Shown here piece after piece: positions 9,344 through 18,304 of a stretch of 64,000 nucleotides of DNA. The stretch covers positions 310,001-374,000 of the forward strand of contig JAOALC010000004.1 of the NCBI GenBank assembly GCA_025153775.1, in the 5' to 3' direction. The number at the start of each line of letters is the position of its first letter. The first letter of the stretch is position 1. The stretch is from SAR92 clade bacterium H231 (GTDB lineage Bacteria; Pseudomonadota; Gammaproteobacteria; Pseudomonadales; Porticoccaceae). The notes below the pieces were generated by a model. The model made no database searches and was not told where the DNA came from. It saw only the letters and a program-made list of their open reading frames with translations. The translations under genes were made by a program, and so were the position numbers.

Positions 9344-11038
9344 GTGACCAATGCCACCCAAAAAGTGCTGCAGCTGAGTCTAAAACTCTTCAGCATCGCT
9401 GGCCTGTGCCTGCTGCTATCCAGCTGCCAACAGTCTCAGCCGGAGACTCTAATTATCAACAATGTGCGTGGCTACAGTTTTGACAATGACAGGCAGTTAT
9501 TTGAGTTTAGTGCACTGGCTGTGCGGGATGGCCGCGTACTGACAACCGGCGATGCGAGCCTTGCCAGCCAATACCCCAATGCAACCCTTAGAGACGGAGA
9601 AGGTAAAACTCTGTTGCCCGGACTGATAGACGCCCATGGCCATGTCTCCTCCCTGGGCTATGCCCTGCTCAGCATTGATGTGCGCGGACTGCAATCAGCC
9701 CAGGAAGTGGCTGCAAATGTTGCCACCTATGCCGCCAACAACCCAAATCTAAGCTGGATCCAGGGCCGAGGCTGGAACCAGGTGCTGTGGCCGGGCAAGC
9801 AGTTCCCCCACAGCGCCGATCTGGATGCAGAAATCTCCGATCGCCCGGTGTGGTTGGAGCGCATTGATGGCCATGCCGGCTGGGCCAATAAAAAAGCTAT
9901 GGAGCTCGCTGGTATTACCCGGGATACCCTGTCACCCCCAGGTGGAGAAATTATTCTCGATCAACAGGGCGAGCCCAGCGGCATACTGATAGACAATGCG
10001 ATGCGACTGGTAATGGATATTATCCCCGAGCCCAATACAGCAGAGATTAAACTGGCTCTGGATGCTGTGAGTCAGCACCTATTGAGCCTCGGAATCACCT
10101 CAGCCCATGATGCCGGTGTACTGTCCAATGAACATAAAGTCTACCGCCAGCTTGCCGATAGTGGTGATATGCAAATGCGCATCTATGGCATGTACTCTTC
10201 TACCGAGAAAGATTTGGAGCAGGTACTGGCCGCAGGTCACAGCACTGACCCCAGAGATATGTATTCGGTGCGCAGCATTAAAATTTACACCGACGGCGCA
10301 CTGGGTAGTCGCGGCGCGGCCATGCTCGAACCCTATTCTGACCGTCCCGACCACAGCGGGCTGTTGCTGACTAGCCGCGACGAACTGCGCCGCCTGTTTA
10401 AACTAGCCATTAATGCCGAGTTTCAAATTGCCATCCACGCCATTGGCGACAAAGGTAATCGCATTGGCCTCGACGAGCTGGAACAGGCCTATACCAGTTA
10501 TGGCGGCCGTCATCTGCGCCACCGTATGGAGCATTCACAGGTCGTTGCGCTCAGTGATATCCCCAGGTTTAAACAGCTGGATGTGATCCCCTCTATGCAG
10601 CCCACCCATGCCACCAGCGATATGAATATGGCCGAAGATCGCATTGGCGCCGAGCGCTTAAAGGGTGCCTACGCCTGGCAGAGCTTTGTTAAGCAAGGCA
10701 GTCGGGTAGTGTCTGGGTCAGACTTCCCTATAGAGCTAGCCAATGCCTTCCATGGCATTCATGCCGCGGTCACCCGCCAGGATAAAAACAATCAACCCGA
10801 GGCAGGCTGGATTCCAGAAGAGGCCATGAGCTTGGAAGATACCATGCGCTCATTTTCTATAGATGCAGCCTGGGCGGCTTATCAGGAAGATAGCCTGGGT
10901 AGCCTGACTCCAGGCAAGTGGGCTGACTTTATTATCATTGATCGGGATATTTATAAAATGCCAGCCCAGGATATTTGGAAGACTCAGGTGCTGGAAACCT
11001 GGTTGGCTGGGGAGTTGGCTTACAGTCGCCAGCCCTGA
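9344..11038 (+). CDS. Amidohydrolase-family lipoprotein (YtcJ-like)
   Basis: Predicted periplasmic or membrane-anchored metal-dependent hydrolase of 564 residues. It starts at GTG after GAGGGAAA. A lipoprotein signal ends at LLSSC (Cys at about residue 28). The HxH motif DAHGHVSS (about residue 98) and later His/Asp ligands (AIHAIGD, SGSDFPIE) fit the amidohydrolase_3 superfamily, whose members hydrolyse amides, N-formyl or related bonds. The substrate cannot be predicted. It stands alone on the plus strand, facing panD. Confidence 0.82.
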   Translation: MTNATQKVLQLSLKLFSIAGLCLLLSSCQQSQPETLIINNVRGYSFDNDRQLFEFSALAVRDGRVLTTGDASLASQYPNATLRDGEGKTLLPGLIDAHGHVSSLGYALLSIDVRGLQSAQEVAANVATYAANNPNLSWIQGRGWNQVLWPGKQFPHSADLDAEISDRPVWLERIDGHAGWANKKAMELAGITRDTLSPPGGEIILDQQGEPSGILIDNAMRLVMDIIPEPNTAEIKLALDAVSQHLLSLGITSAHDAGVLSNEHKVYRQLADSGDMQMRIYGMYSSTEKDLEQVLAAGHSTDPRDMYSVRSIKIYTDGALGSRGAAMLEPYSDRPDHSGLLLTSRDELRRLFKLAINAEFQIAIHAIGDKGNRIGLDELEQAYTSYGGRHLRHRMEHSQVVALSDIPRFKQLDVIPSMQPTHATSDMNMAEDRIGAERLKGAYAWQSFVKQGSRVVSGSDFPIELANAFHGIHAAVTRQDKNNQPEAGWIPEEAMSLEDTMRSFSIDAAWAAYQEDSLGSLTPGKWADFIIIDRDIYKMPAQDIWKTQVLETWLAGELAYSRQP

Positions 11039-11042
11039 TTTA

Positions 11043-11426
11043 TCAGCCTGCCAGCTGCACGGGGATGGTATTGGCGGTGCGCTCAACCGAATTGTCCTGC
11101 TTAAGATACACCAGAGCTGGCTTGTGCTCCGACAATTCGGCTTCAGAAAACTGTCCATAGGTGGCAATAATGATGCGGTCGCCCACCTGACATTTGCGCG
11201 CTGCTGCGCCATTTAGGGAAATAATTCCTGAGCCTGGTTCCGCGGCGATAATATAGGTGGTAAAGCGCTCGCCATTGGAGACATTGTAGATATCAATCTG
11301 CTCAAACTCGCGCATACCGCTGAGCTCGAGAAGTTGTGAATCAATTGCGCAGGAGCCGTCATACCAGAGTTCGGCGTGGGTAACAGAACCCATATGTAGT
11401 TTGGCTTTAAGAAACCTGGATTGCAT
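11043..11426 (-). CDS. panD: Aspartate 1-decarboxylase
   Basis: Makes beta-alanine from aspartate for pantothenate. 127 residues, the usual length. The self-cleavage site Gly24-Ser25 (YDGSCAID), which generates the pyruvoyl cofactor, is intact, as is Tyr58 in the TTYII block. It lies 52 bases downstream of panC. panB is not next to them, unlike in many relatives. Confidence 0.95.
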   Translation of the reverse strand: MQSRFLKAKLHMGSVTHAELWYDGSCAIDSQLLELSGMREFEQIDIYNVSNGERFTTYIIAAEPGSGIISLNGAAARKCQVGDRIIIATYGQFSEAELSEHKPALVYLKQDNSVERTANTIPVQLAG

Positions 11427-11478
11427 AGACTGCTCCCTGTTTAAACTAAATCCTATTTACATTGAACCCGCCAGGCGG

Positions 11479-12330
11479 CTAGTTCAAAACAATACTTAAA
11501 TTATCAATCAGACGTGCCTTCTCAGTAAACATAGCACCTAGAATGGTTATTTCAATATCATCATCGGCCGCTGGCTCCAGCGTCTTGCTGTTGCTGATAG
11601 TGATATAGTCCAGCGCAAAACCGGCATCAATTAGCTGCTGACCAGCAGACTGCTCCAACTTAGAGAAGTCTCTGCTGCCATCCTGAATCTGCTCGGCAAT
11701 CCACTCCAGGCTCTGCTTCAACACAGTAACTCTGGGCCGCTCTTCATCGGTGATATAGCTATTTCTAGAACTCATCGCCAGGCCATCTGCCTCTCGATGA
11801 ATAGGGGCGGCGCTTATCTGTACTGGCATACAGAGATCCTCAGCCATACGGCGAATCACCGCCAACTGCTGGTAATCCTTGATGCCAAACACAGCTTCAT
11901 CCGGCTGCACAATGTTAAACAGCTTGCTGACCACCGTAGTCACACCCTCAAAGTGGCCCGGTCGGCTGGCACCGCAGAGCATATCGGTCATGGTCGGGCA
12001 AATTACCCGGCTCTGGGTATCCAGACCATTGGGATACATCTCTATATCATCCGGATGGAACAGATAGTCACAGCCAGATTCCCGCAGCTTTTCGCAGTCG
12101 GATTCATAGGTTCTCGGATACTTGTCCCAGTCCTCATTGAGGCCAAACTGCAATGCATTGACAAAAATCGAGCACACCACAATATCGTTAGTTTCTCTGG
12201 CCTGCTTGACCAGAGCCAGGTGACCCTGGTGAAGATTGCCCATGGTGGGCACAAAACCAATGCGCAGACCCCGACGGCGATCTTTATTCAGATCGTCTCT
12301 CAGTCCACTGACGGTATGGAACACCTTCAT
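11479..12330 (-). CDS. panC: Pantothenate synthetase
   Basis: ATP-dependent ligase (283 residues) joining pantoate and beta-alanine. The nucleotide-binding motif [10 protein letters not shown] spans residues 28-37; FGIKDYQQL and MSSRNSYI are the other conserved blocks. It probably forms an operon with panD downstream and follows dnaB by 24 bases. Confidence 0.95.
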   Translation of the reverse strand: MKVFHTVSGLRDDLNKDRRRGLRIGFVPTMGNLHQGHLALVKQARETNDIVVCSIFVNALQFGLNEDWDKYPRTYESDCEKLRESGCDYLFHPDDIEMYPNGLDTQSRVICPTMTDMLCGASRPGHFEGVTTVVSKLFNIVQPDEAVFGIKDYQQLAVIRRMAEDLCMPVQISAAPIHREADGLAMSSRNSYITDEERPRVTVLKQSLEWIAEQIQDGSRDFSKLEQSAGQQLIDAGFALDYITISNSKTLEPAADDDIEITILGAMFTEKARLIDNLSIVLN

Positions 12331-12353
12331 TAAAAAACCTTTTATCAGAGATG

Positions 12354-13802
12354 CTAGTGCTCGGCGAAATGGTCGCCGGCGAGATTTTCGAAGCGCGTGT
12401 ACTTGCCCATAAACATCAGCCTACAGGTGCCAATAGGGCCGTTACGCTGTTTACCTAGAATAATTTCCGCCGTGCCCTTATCCGGGCTGTCCTCGTTGTA
12501 CACCTCATCGCGATAGATAAAGGCAATCACATCGGCATCCTGCTCAATGGCACCAGATTCACGCAGATCGGCATTTACCGGACGTTTATTGGGTCTCTGT
12601 TCCACATTACGACTCAGCTGCGACAGGGCAATCATTGGGCACTCATATTCCCGCGCTAGCCCTTTAAGCTCTCTAGATATCTGCGAAATCTCCTGTACCC
12701 TGCCCTCTGAGGCACTGGTGCCACTCATCAGCTGCAGATAGTCCACCATAATCATCCCGGGCTGAGCCTGGGCATAGAGCGCCTCGTTATCTGGCGGCGT
12801 ATCTGCGCCGTGCTCTTTGTGCCAAAGGCTGCGCAGCTGCTCTACTCGCTCCCGCGTAAACTGCTTGATGCGGTTGCGCATTTCCAGGGGCGTAATACCC
12901 GCAGAGTCATCAATAAATAGGGGCCTGTCTTTAAGTCGCTGGGCCGCACTGCTGAGGCGCGGCCAATCATCTTCAAGCAGATTGCCCGAGCGCATTCTGG
13001 TGGCATCGATTTTGCCAATCGACGACAGCATACGAGTGACCAGACTGCTGGCTGGCATCTCCAGGCTAAACACTAGCACCGGACGATCCTGATGCAGCGT
13101 GGCATGCTCCACCATATTCATGGCAAAGGAGGTCTTACCCATTGAGGGTCGCCCGGCAATAATAATTAAATCAGATTTCTGCCAGCCCGAGGTCATGCCG
13201 TCCAAGTCAGAGAAGCCAGTGCTCAGGCCAGTGATATCTGCATCGTTTTTAAACAGCTCATCAAGGCGCTCAACCGCCTCTTTAATCAGCGAGTTAACCT
13301 CTTTAAAACCACCCTTTTTGGGGCGATTTTCTATAATTTCCTGCAGCCGCTTCTCGGCTTCTTCCAGCAGCTTGGCACTGTCCCAACCCAGAGGGTTGTA
13401 GCCCTTGCGTACAATATCGCTGGAGGCGCTGATCAGCTGACGAACAATCGACCGCTCCAGCACAATCTGGGTATAGGCCTTAACATTGGCCGAGCTGGGG
13501 GTATTGTGGGCCAGATCTACCAGGTACTCGGCACCACCGGCAGCACTCAGCTGATTGGAGTTCTGCAGAGATTCGGTCAGAGTAATGGGGTCAAAGGGCT
13601 GGCCATCAGCTGCCAGAGCAGCCATGGCGTTGAAAATCAGCTGGTGATCAGCACTGTAAAAATCGCTGTCAGAAAGCACCTCTGCAGTGGTGTCGAAGGC
13701 GTCATTCTTGAGCATCAGGCCGCCGAGAACCGCCTGCTCCGCCTCAATAGAATGAGGCAGCGGCTGACTTATGCTGGGTTCTGCAAAAAGCGCTTCGTTC
13801 AT
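12354..13802 (-). CDS. dnaB: Replicative DNA helicase DnaB
   Basis: Hexameric 5'-3' helicase of the replication fork, 482 residues. N-terminal primase-interacting domain (about 15-115), then the RecA-like motor with Walker [10 protein letters not shown] (about residue 217) and the Walker B-region block [10 protein letters not shown]. No intein interrupts it. It lies downstream of the rpsF-rplI ribosomal set, a common gammaproteobacterial arrangement, separated by a strong terminator. Confidence 0.95.
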   Translation of the reverse strand: MNEALFAEPSISQPLPHSIEAEQAVLGGLMLKNDAFDTTAEVLSDSDFYSADHQLIFNAMAALAADGQPFDPITLTESLQNSNQLSAAGGAEYLVDLAHNTPSSANVKAYTQIVLERSIVRQLISASSDIVRKGYNPLGWDSAKLLEEAEKRLQEIIENRPKKGGFKEVNSLIKEAVERLDELFKNDADITGLSTGFSDLDGMTSGWQKSDLIIIAGRPSMGKTSFAMNMVEHATLHQDRPVLVFSLEMPASSLVTRMLSSIGKIDATRMRSGNLLEDDWPRLSSAAQRLKDRPLFIDDSAGITPLEMRNRIKQFTRERVEQLRSLWHKEHGADTPPDNEALYAQAQPGMIMVDYLQLMSGTSASEGRVQEISQISRELKGLAREYECPMIALSQLSRNVEQRPNKRPVNADLRESGAIEQDADVIAFIYRDEVYNEDSPDKGTAEIILGKQRNGPIGTCRLMFMGKYTRFENLAGDHFAEH

Positions 13803-13860
13803 GCTTAAATTCTTTAACCTGTGGTTGCTATATTGCCTAAAGTTTCTGTCTGGAATAAAA

Positions 13861-13900
13861 ACAAAAACGGCACTGCATCTTATTAAGAAGCAGTGCCGTT
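13861..13900 (-). terminator. Rho-independent terminator after rplI
   Basis: A perfect 11-bp stem (AACGGCACTGC/GCAGTGCCGTT) is followed on the minus strand by TTTTTGTTTTTATT. It sits 50 bases past the rplI stop and should separate the ribosomal operon from dnaB. Confidence 0.88.
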
Positions 13901-13949
13901 ATGCAATAACTTTACCTAAACCAGCTGATCTACAGCCAGTGACCAGCAA

Positions 13950-14399
13950 TTATTCTGCTTCGATCACTACAGTAATTGATGCGGTTACCTCAGTGTGCAG
14001 CTGTACTTCAACAGAGTACTCACCCACATTGCGCAGAGCACCCTCAGGCAGGTTGATCTCGCTCTTAGACACCTCCGCACCAGCTGCATTCAAAGCATCT
14101 TCCAGCTCGCGGGTACCCACAGAACCAAACAGCTTGCCCTCATCGCCGGCGATCGCCGTGATGGTCAGGCTGCCGATCTCAGTCACCTTAGCGGCGCGAG
14201 CATTGGCTTCTGCCAGCTTGGCCGCTGCTGCTGCTTCAAGGTCTGCGCGACGCAGTTCGAAATCAGCTAGGTTCTTCTCAGTGGCAAATACTGCCTTGCC
14301 CTGGGGAACCAAATAGTTGCGTCCATAGCCCGCTTTCACCTTGGCTTTGTCGCCAATGCTGCCTAACTTACCTAAATTCTCTAGCAGAATAACTTCCAT
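13950..14399 (-). CDS. rplI: 50S ribosomal protein L9
   Basis: 149 residues, the usual length. The N-terminal domain with the signature [21 protein letters not shown] region (about residues 17-37) joins through a long helix to the C-terminal rRNA-binding domain. Last gene of the rpsF-rpsR-DUF2232-rplI set, followed by a strong terminator. Confidence 0.96.
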   Translation of the reverse strand: MEVILLENLGKLGSIGDKAKVKAGYGRNYLVPQGKAVFATEKNLADFELRRADLEAAAAAKLAEANARAAKVTEIGSLTITAIAGDEGKLFGSVGTRELEDALNAAGAEVSKSEINLPEGALRNVGEYSVEVQLHTEVTASITVVIEAE

Positions 14400-14428
14400 C
14401 TTAATAACCTCAGTTTCTTACTCTCTGC

Positions 14429-15298
14429 TCAGGGTTGACGATTTTTAACCGCCGCTAACCTTGAGCGTAAATTCATAACGCTGTCAGCGAAGCCCAAGCC
14501 CACTAACAGAACACCAACGCTGGGACCGAAAAAAATCAACCCAACATACATAAAAACTAACCACTGCCTACCAGCCTGCAAAAACTTTACCACATGGTGC
14601 ACAAGCGCCAGTCCTGCCAGCAGCAGCGGCACTGCCACCAACTCAGCCCAAAACTCATAGCCATTGGGCAATCGTGTAGCGCCTATTACCGCCAGCAACA
14701 AGAATCCTGCAACAGCCGGCTGTAACCTGAGGCCGTGAAACTCCTCTGCAAAGCCGCCAGGGTTGTAGAGCAACGCCTGCCACCAACGAGCTACAAACAG
14801 GCTCATCAGGGCGCTGACCGCCAAAATTAGAGCAATCAGACCCAGGATAAACTCACGCCCGGGAATAAAGGGCTCCTGCTCTGCCTCCTGCTTTGCTGCC
14901 ACCTCTGCCAGCATATCGCCAATGCTATCTACTAGCAGATTAACATCTGTGCTGAACAACCATCCTGTGCCCAGTGCTGTGAGTCCACCAACCAGCATGG
15001 ATATCAGCATGGTTGACTGCCATGAGGCGGTGAGTCTCAGCACATTGGCCGACACCACCATCATAATTAGCGACGCTATAGACACCAGGGTCAGTAGCGC
15101 TGGTCCTTCACTCAGGCTGTAGCTCGCTATCAGGGGCAATGCTGCCCAAAGCAATACCAACAACCCTTCGACACTGCCCTTGCGCAGGGTAACCAGTCCA
15201 ATAGTGGCCGGACTGACAAAGGGAAAAAAACTTCCCAGTAAGGCAACGGCGCAAGCCTGAGTGCGCCCGCGCATAATAAATTCAGCCAGGGCCTGCAA
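14429..15298 (-). CDS. DUF2232-family membrane protein
   Basis: Multi-spanning inner-membrane protein of 289 residues (about eight hydrophobic segments) of unknown function, the protein usually found between rpsR and rplI in Pseudomonas-like genomes. It begins at TTG (MQALAEFIMRGR), which matches where family members start and has AGGA upstream; an ATG eight codons later is the alternative. Family members (YybS-like) are conserved but not assigned a reaction. Confidence 0.8.
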   Translation of the reverse strand: MQALAEFIMRGRTQACAVALLGSFFPFVSPATIGLVTLRKGSVEGLLVLLWAALPLIASYSLSEGPALLTLVSIASLIMMVVSANVLRLTASWQSTMLISMLVGGLTALGTGWLFSTDVNLLVDSIGDMLAEVAAKQEAEQEPFIPGREFILGLIALILAVSALMSLFVARWWQALLYNPGGFAEEFHGLRLQPAVAGFLLLAVIGATRLPNGYEFWAELVAVPLLLAGLALVHHVVKFLQAGRQWLVFMYVGLIFFGPSVGVLLVGLGFADSVMNLRSRLAAVKNRQP

Positions 15299-15312
15299 GC
15301 TGCTAGTCCTAC

Positions 15313-15540
15313 TTACTTATGGCTGTCTGTGTATGGCAGCAGCGCAATGTAACGTGCGCGCTTAATAGCTTCAGACAACTCGCGCTGATAACGCGCCTTG
15401 GTACCAGTGATACGGCTGGGAACAATCTTGCCGCTCTCAGACACATAGCCTTTAAGAGTATCCAGATCTTTGTAATCGATCTCAGTGGCGCCTTCGGCTG
15501 TGAAACGACAAAATTTTCTACGACGTACGAATCTAGCCAT
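15313..15540 (-). CDS. rpsR: 30S ribosomal protein S18
   Basis: 75 residues, full length. The conserved core [20 protein letters not shown] and ARYIALLPY are intact. It lies two bases downstream of rpsF; S6 and S18 bind 16S rRNA together and are co-translated. The N-terminal alanine after Met removal is the target of RimI, encoded at 1.9-2.4 kb. Confidence 0.97.
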   Translation of the reverse strand: MARFVRRRKFCRFTAEGATEIDYKDLDTLKGYVSESGKIVPSRITGTKARYQRELSEAIKRARYIALLPYTDSHK

Positions 15541-15542
15541 GA

Positions 15543-16046
15543 TTATTCTCCTTTATCCGCTGCTTCAGGGGCAGCTTCTTCAGCTGCTGGCGCTTCTTCA
15601 GCTACTTCTTCTGCAGCTGCTGCTTCAGCAGATGCCTGGGCTGCAGCTTCAGCGGCCTTGGCTTCATCAGCCTTGGCTTTAGCCGCGTTGCGGCGCTCGC
15701 GTGCTTCTTTATCAGCCTTCTCAGCATTTTCCTGCTTCATAATCGGTGACTCAGCAGTAACAGCCTCGTCGCGACGAATTACCATGCTGCGCAGCACGGC
15801 ATCGTTGTAGCGGAAAGTTGAATTGAGCTCATCGAGAGTTTCCTGACCGCACTCGACGTTCATCAGAATATAATGAGCTTTGTGAATTTTGTTGATTGGG
15901 TAAGCCAGTTGGCGGCGACCCCAGTCTTCTAAACGGTGGACTGTGCCGTTAGCTGCAGTGATAGACGCAGAATAACGCTCGACCATACCTGGGACCTGCT
16001 CGCTCTGATCCGGATGGACCAGGAACACGATTTCGTAGTGACGCAT
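15543..16046 (-). CDS. rpsF: 30S ribosomal protein S6 with long C-terminal tail
   Basis: 167 residues. The S6 fold is residues 1 to about 100 ([18 protein letters not shown] start). The last ~65 residues are a charged Lys/Glu/Ala tail, first basic ('[15 protein letters not shown]' region) then Ala/Glu-rich acidic. Bacterial S6 is often 95-135 residues, so this tail is long; E. coli S6 carries a shorter polyglutamylated end. First gene of the operon, preceded by a promoter and a possible S6:S18-binding leader. Confidence 0.95.
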   Translation of the reverse strand: MRHYEIVFLVHPDQSEQVPGMVERYSASITAANGTVHRLEDWGRRQLAYPINKIHKAHYILMNVECGQETLDELNSTFRYNDAVLRSMVIRRDEAVTAESPIMKQENAEKADKEARERRNAAKAKADEAKAAEAAAQASAEAAAAEEVAEEAPAAEEAAPEAADKGE

Positions 16047-16069
16047 TGTATCTCCTCATGGATTAAAAA

Positions 16070-16105
16070 GTCTCCCGGTCAGCTATTTAGCTATCGCAGT
16101 GAGAC
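16070..16105 (-). promoter_or_regulatory. Putative S6:S18-binding mRNA leader
   Basis: In the rpsF 5' leader, 24 bases before the ATG, the minus strand can fold a stem GTCTC/GAGAC enclosing a small AGCT/AGCT hairpin, with a CCG triplet on the 3' side of the internal loop. Known autoregulatory rpsF leaders use a CCG in an asymmetric bulge that mimics the S6:S18 site of 16S rRNA. The resemblance is by eye only. Confidence 0.4.
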
Positions 16106-16122
16106 AAGGAGTGCCCGGGTTT

Positions 16123-16151
16123 ATACTAAGATTGCAGCCCAGACCCTTCAA
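16123..16151 (-). promoter_or_regulatory. Putative sigma-70 promoter of the rpsF operon
   Basis: On the minus strand TTGAAG and TAGTAT are separated by 17 bases. The expected transcript start is about 70 bases before the rpsF ATG and would include the possible S6:S18 leader. Confidence 0.5.
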
Positions 16152-16246
16152 GGCGCGGAATTATAGTGACTTGGCAGCTCAGTTGCAACCAGCGGCGAAT
16201 AAAGTTTTTACACCTTATGCAGCGCCTAAAACACCAGCAAAATCAA

Positions 16247-16834
16247 TTATTTGCGACGACCAGAAAGATCGGACCCAAGGTAGAAAACCGAGCCCACATT
16301 GCTGCGCGGCCGATTTAGGATAAAGGTAATCGCCATCTCCTCCGCCGCCACCAGCAGATGAAACAGAATCACTACCCGAAAAAAGCTATCGGCGTCCGCC
16401 AAAATAAGCACATAGTAGGCTGGAGCCATAAGTACTGCGGCCAGCTTTGCGCCCCAGGTATGGTAGCTTGGATAGGCGCCAAATTTACGAAAGGCCAACA
16501 GTGTCGGCAGGATAAACGACATCATGGCCGCAAATAAAAACTCCGCCTGTTTATCAAAGATATCCGGCCAAATAAGATGCAGACCCAGTATCATGGCCGC
16601 ATAGGTAAGAATATCACCCCAGCTATCCAACTTGGCGCCCAGCTCACTGACCAGACCCAGCTTGCGGGCCAGATAGCCATCCAGCACATCGCTGAGCAGG
16701 GATACTGCCAGCACCACCAGAAAAATATCTCCTCTCTGGGCCGAGGCTAAACCAACCAGCACAGGGACTAGTGCCAATCTCAGCAAGCTGAGAATATTGG
16801 GAATTGAGTAGAGATTAGAGCCCGTGCGTTCCAT
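16247..16834 (-). CDS. CDP-alcohol phosphatidyltransferase (PgsA-like)
   Basis: Membrane enzyme of about 195 residues. The signature D-x2-DG-x2-AR-x8-G-x3-D-x3-D is complete (DVLDGYLARK...GAKLDSWGD, about residues 49-74), with about five to six membrane helices. The family includes phosphatidylglycerophosphate synthase and relatives; residues outside the motif are not close enough to canonical PgsA to fix the acceptor alcohol. Start placed at the ATG five codons in (MERTGSNLY), which has AAAGGA six bases upstream. A second member of the family, pssA, is at 5.0-5.8 kb. Confidence 0.78.
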   Translation of the reverse strand: MERTGSNLYSIPNILSLLRLALVPVLVGLASAQRGDIFLVVLAVSLLSDVLDGYLARKLGLVSELGAKLDSWGDILTYAAMILGLHLIWPDIFDKQAEFLFAAMMSFILPTLLAFRKFGAYPSYHTWGAKLAAVLMAPAYYVLILADADSFFRVVILFHLLVAAEEMAITFILNRPRSNVGSVFYLGSDLSGRRK

Positions 16835-16936
16835 TACTATCCTTTGCAAAAATCATTAAAACAGCCTACTAGCCATTAATAAGATTAGCCTCTACCCCAG
16901 ACAAAAAGCAACTACCTAGATCAACTGCAGGCCAGT

Positions 16937-17674
16937 CTAGGCCTTTGCGCGCCGCTGGCGCACCACCTCGAAAAGGCAAATCCCGGTTGCCACCGAGACA
17001 TTGAGACTGCTGACCTCACCGACCATTGGCAACTTAGCGAGAAAGTCGCACTGCTTGCGAGTCAACTGACGCATGCCCTGCCCCTCAGCACCCATCACCA
17101 GCACTGTGGGGCCACTGAGGTCCAAATCAAAGATAGTTTGATCCGCCTCACCTGCAGTGCCCACTACCCAGGCGCCCTGCTGTTGCAGCTTCTCCAGAGT
17201 ACGGGTCAGGTTAGTTACCATCACCAGCGGCATAGTCTCAGCAGCACCGCAGGCCACCTTGGTTACCACTGGGGTCAGGCCCACAGAATTATCTTTGGGC
17301 ACAATCACCGCATGCACCCCGGCACCATCAGCCGAGCGCAGACAGGCGCCCAGATTATGCGGGTCGGTCACTCCGTCCAGCATTAGAAAAAAGCCCTCCT
17401 GACCCTTCTCCTCAGCCAGCTTCAGCAAAAAAGCTTCGTCATAGGTCTCGCCCGGCTTGCACAGTGCCATCACCCCCTGGTGGCGACCCTGAGCCCTCTC
17501 ATCCAGCTGTTTAACCGTCGCCCATTGCAGGGCCACACCATGCTGTTCTGCCAGTTTGTGAATCTTTTGCAGCCGATCATCCTGCCGACCCCGCTGCACA
17601 TGCAGCTCGCGCACCCGCTGGGGCGCTGATTTAAGCATGGTTTGCACCGCATGAATGCCATAAATCCAATCCAC
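16937..17674 (-). CDS. rlmB: 23S rRNA (guanosine-2'-O-)-methyltransferase RlmB
   Basis: SPOUT/TrmH-family methyltransferase of 245 residues that methylates G2251 of 23S rRNA. N-terminal substrate-binding domain (about 1-75), then the knotted SAM-binding domain with DGVTDPHNLGACLRSADGAGVHAV, MGAEGQGMRQL and PMVGEVSSLNVSVA (motifs 1-3). It starts at GTG after AGGAG. Confidence 0.93.
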   Translation of the reverse strand: MDWIYGIHAVQTMLKSAPQRVRELHVQRGRQDDRLQKIHKLAEQHGVALQWATVKQLDERAQGRHQGVMALCKPGETYDEAFLLKLAEEKGQEGFFLMLDGVTDPHNLGACLRSADGAGVHAVIVPKDNSVGLTPVVTKVACGAAETMPLVMVTNLTRTLEKLQQQGAWVVGTAGEADQTIFDLDLSGPTVLVMGAEGQGMRQLTRKQCDFLAKLPMVGEVSSLNVSVATGICLFEVVRQRRAKA

Positions 17675-17815
17675 AAATATCTCCTGCTACCTACAATAAG
17701 TTGAACGGCCAACCTCAATCACCGATTGCGCATTGTACTGGCTTTGGGCAAAATCCAAACAAGATTAATGAGTCCATTGCCCAGATAGGCTCAACCAACC
17801 TCAAATAAGAGCACT

Positions 17816-18289
17816 ATGACTGACTCAATCCAAGCGAAAGCCCCAGCCACCGCCAACCTGCTGCGCCGACTCATGGCCCTGCTCTACGATATATTTTTGC
17901 TGTTTGCCATTACGCTGGGCTACGGCGGCTTTCTGCTGCTGGTTAAAATAGTTTTCAACGGCACCCAGGGGCTAGAAAGCGTGCAGCCCGGGCTTGTCAT
18001 GCAAATTCTAAGCTTCCTTGGCTGGCTGGCCTCACTGGCAGGCTACTACTTTATTTGCTGGCGCAAACAGGGCCAAACACTGGGCATGAAAGCCTGGCGA
18101 ATCAAACTGCAACAGCCAGATGGCAGCATGGCCACATCGCAACAGTGCCTGCTGCGCGCAGTGCTGGCCTGTCTGTCCATGGCGGCCGCAGGCATAGGCT
18201 ACCTCTGGTGCCTGCTGCCCACAAGCAGGGGCTGCCTGCACGATAGGTATAGCGGCACAGAAGTGATATCGCTGCCCAAAGAAAAATAA
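17816..18289 (+). CDS. RDD-family membrane protein
   Basis: 157 residues with three to four membrane segments. The defining RRLMALLYD (Arg-Arg-Leu...Asp) helix is at about residues 17-25, and the GMKAWRIKL block near residue 95 is typical. Function in this family is mostly unknown; some members affect ion exchange. It ends 15 bases before glpK on the same strand and may be co-transcribed. Confidence 0.8.
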   Translation: MTDSIQAKAPATANLLRRLMALLYDIFLLFAITLGYGGFLLLVKIVFNGTQGLESVQPGLVMQILSFLGWLASLAGYYFICWRKQGQTLGMKAWRIKLQQPDGSMATSQQCLLRAVLACLSMAAAGIGYLWCLLPTSRGCLHDRYSGTEVISLPKEK

Positions 18290-18304
18290 TAAGGAGTTCC
18301 CACA

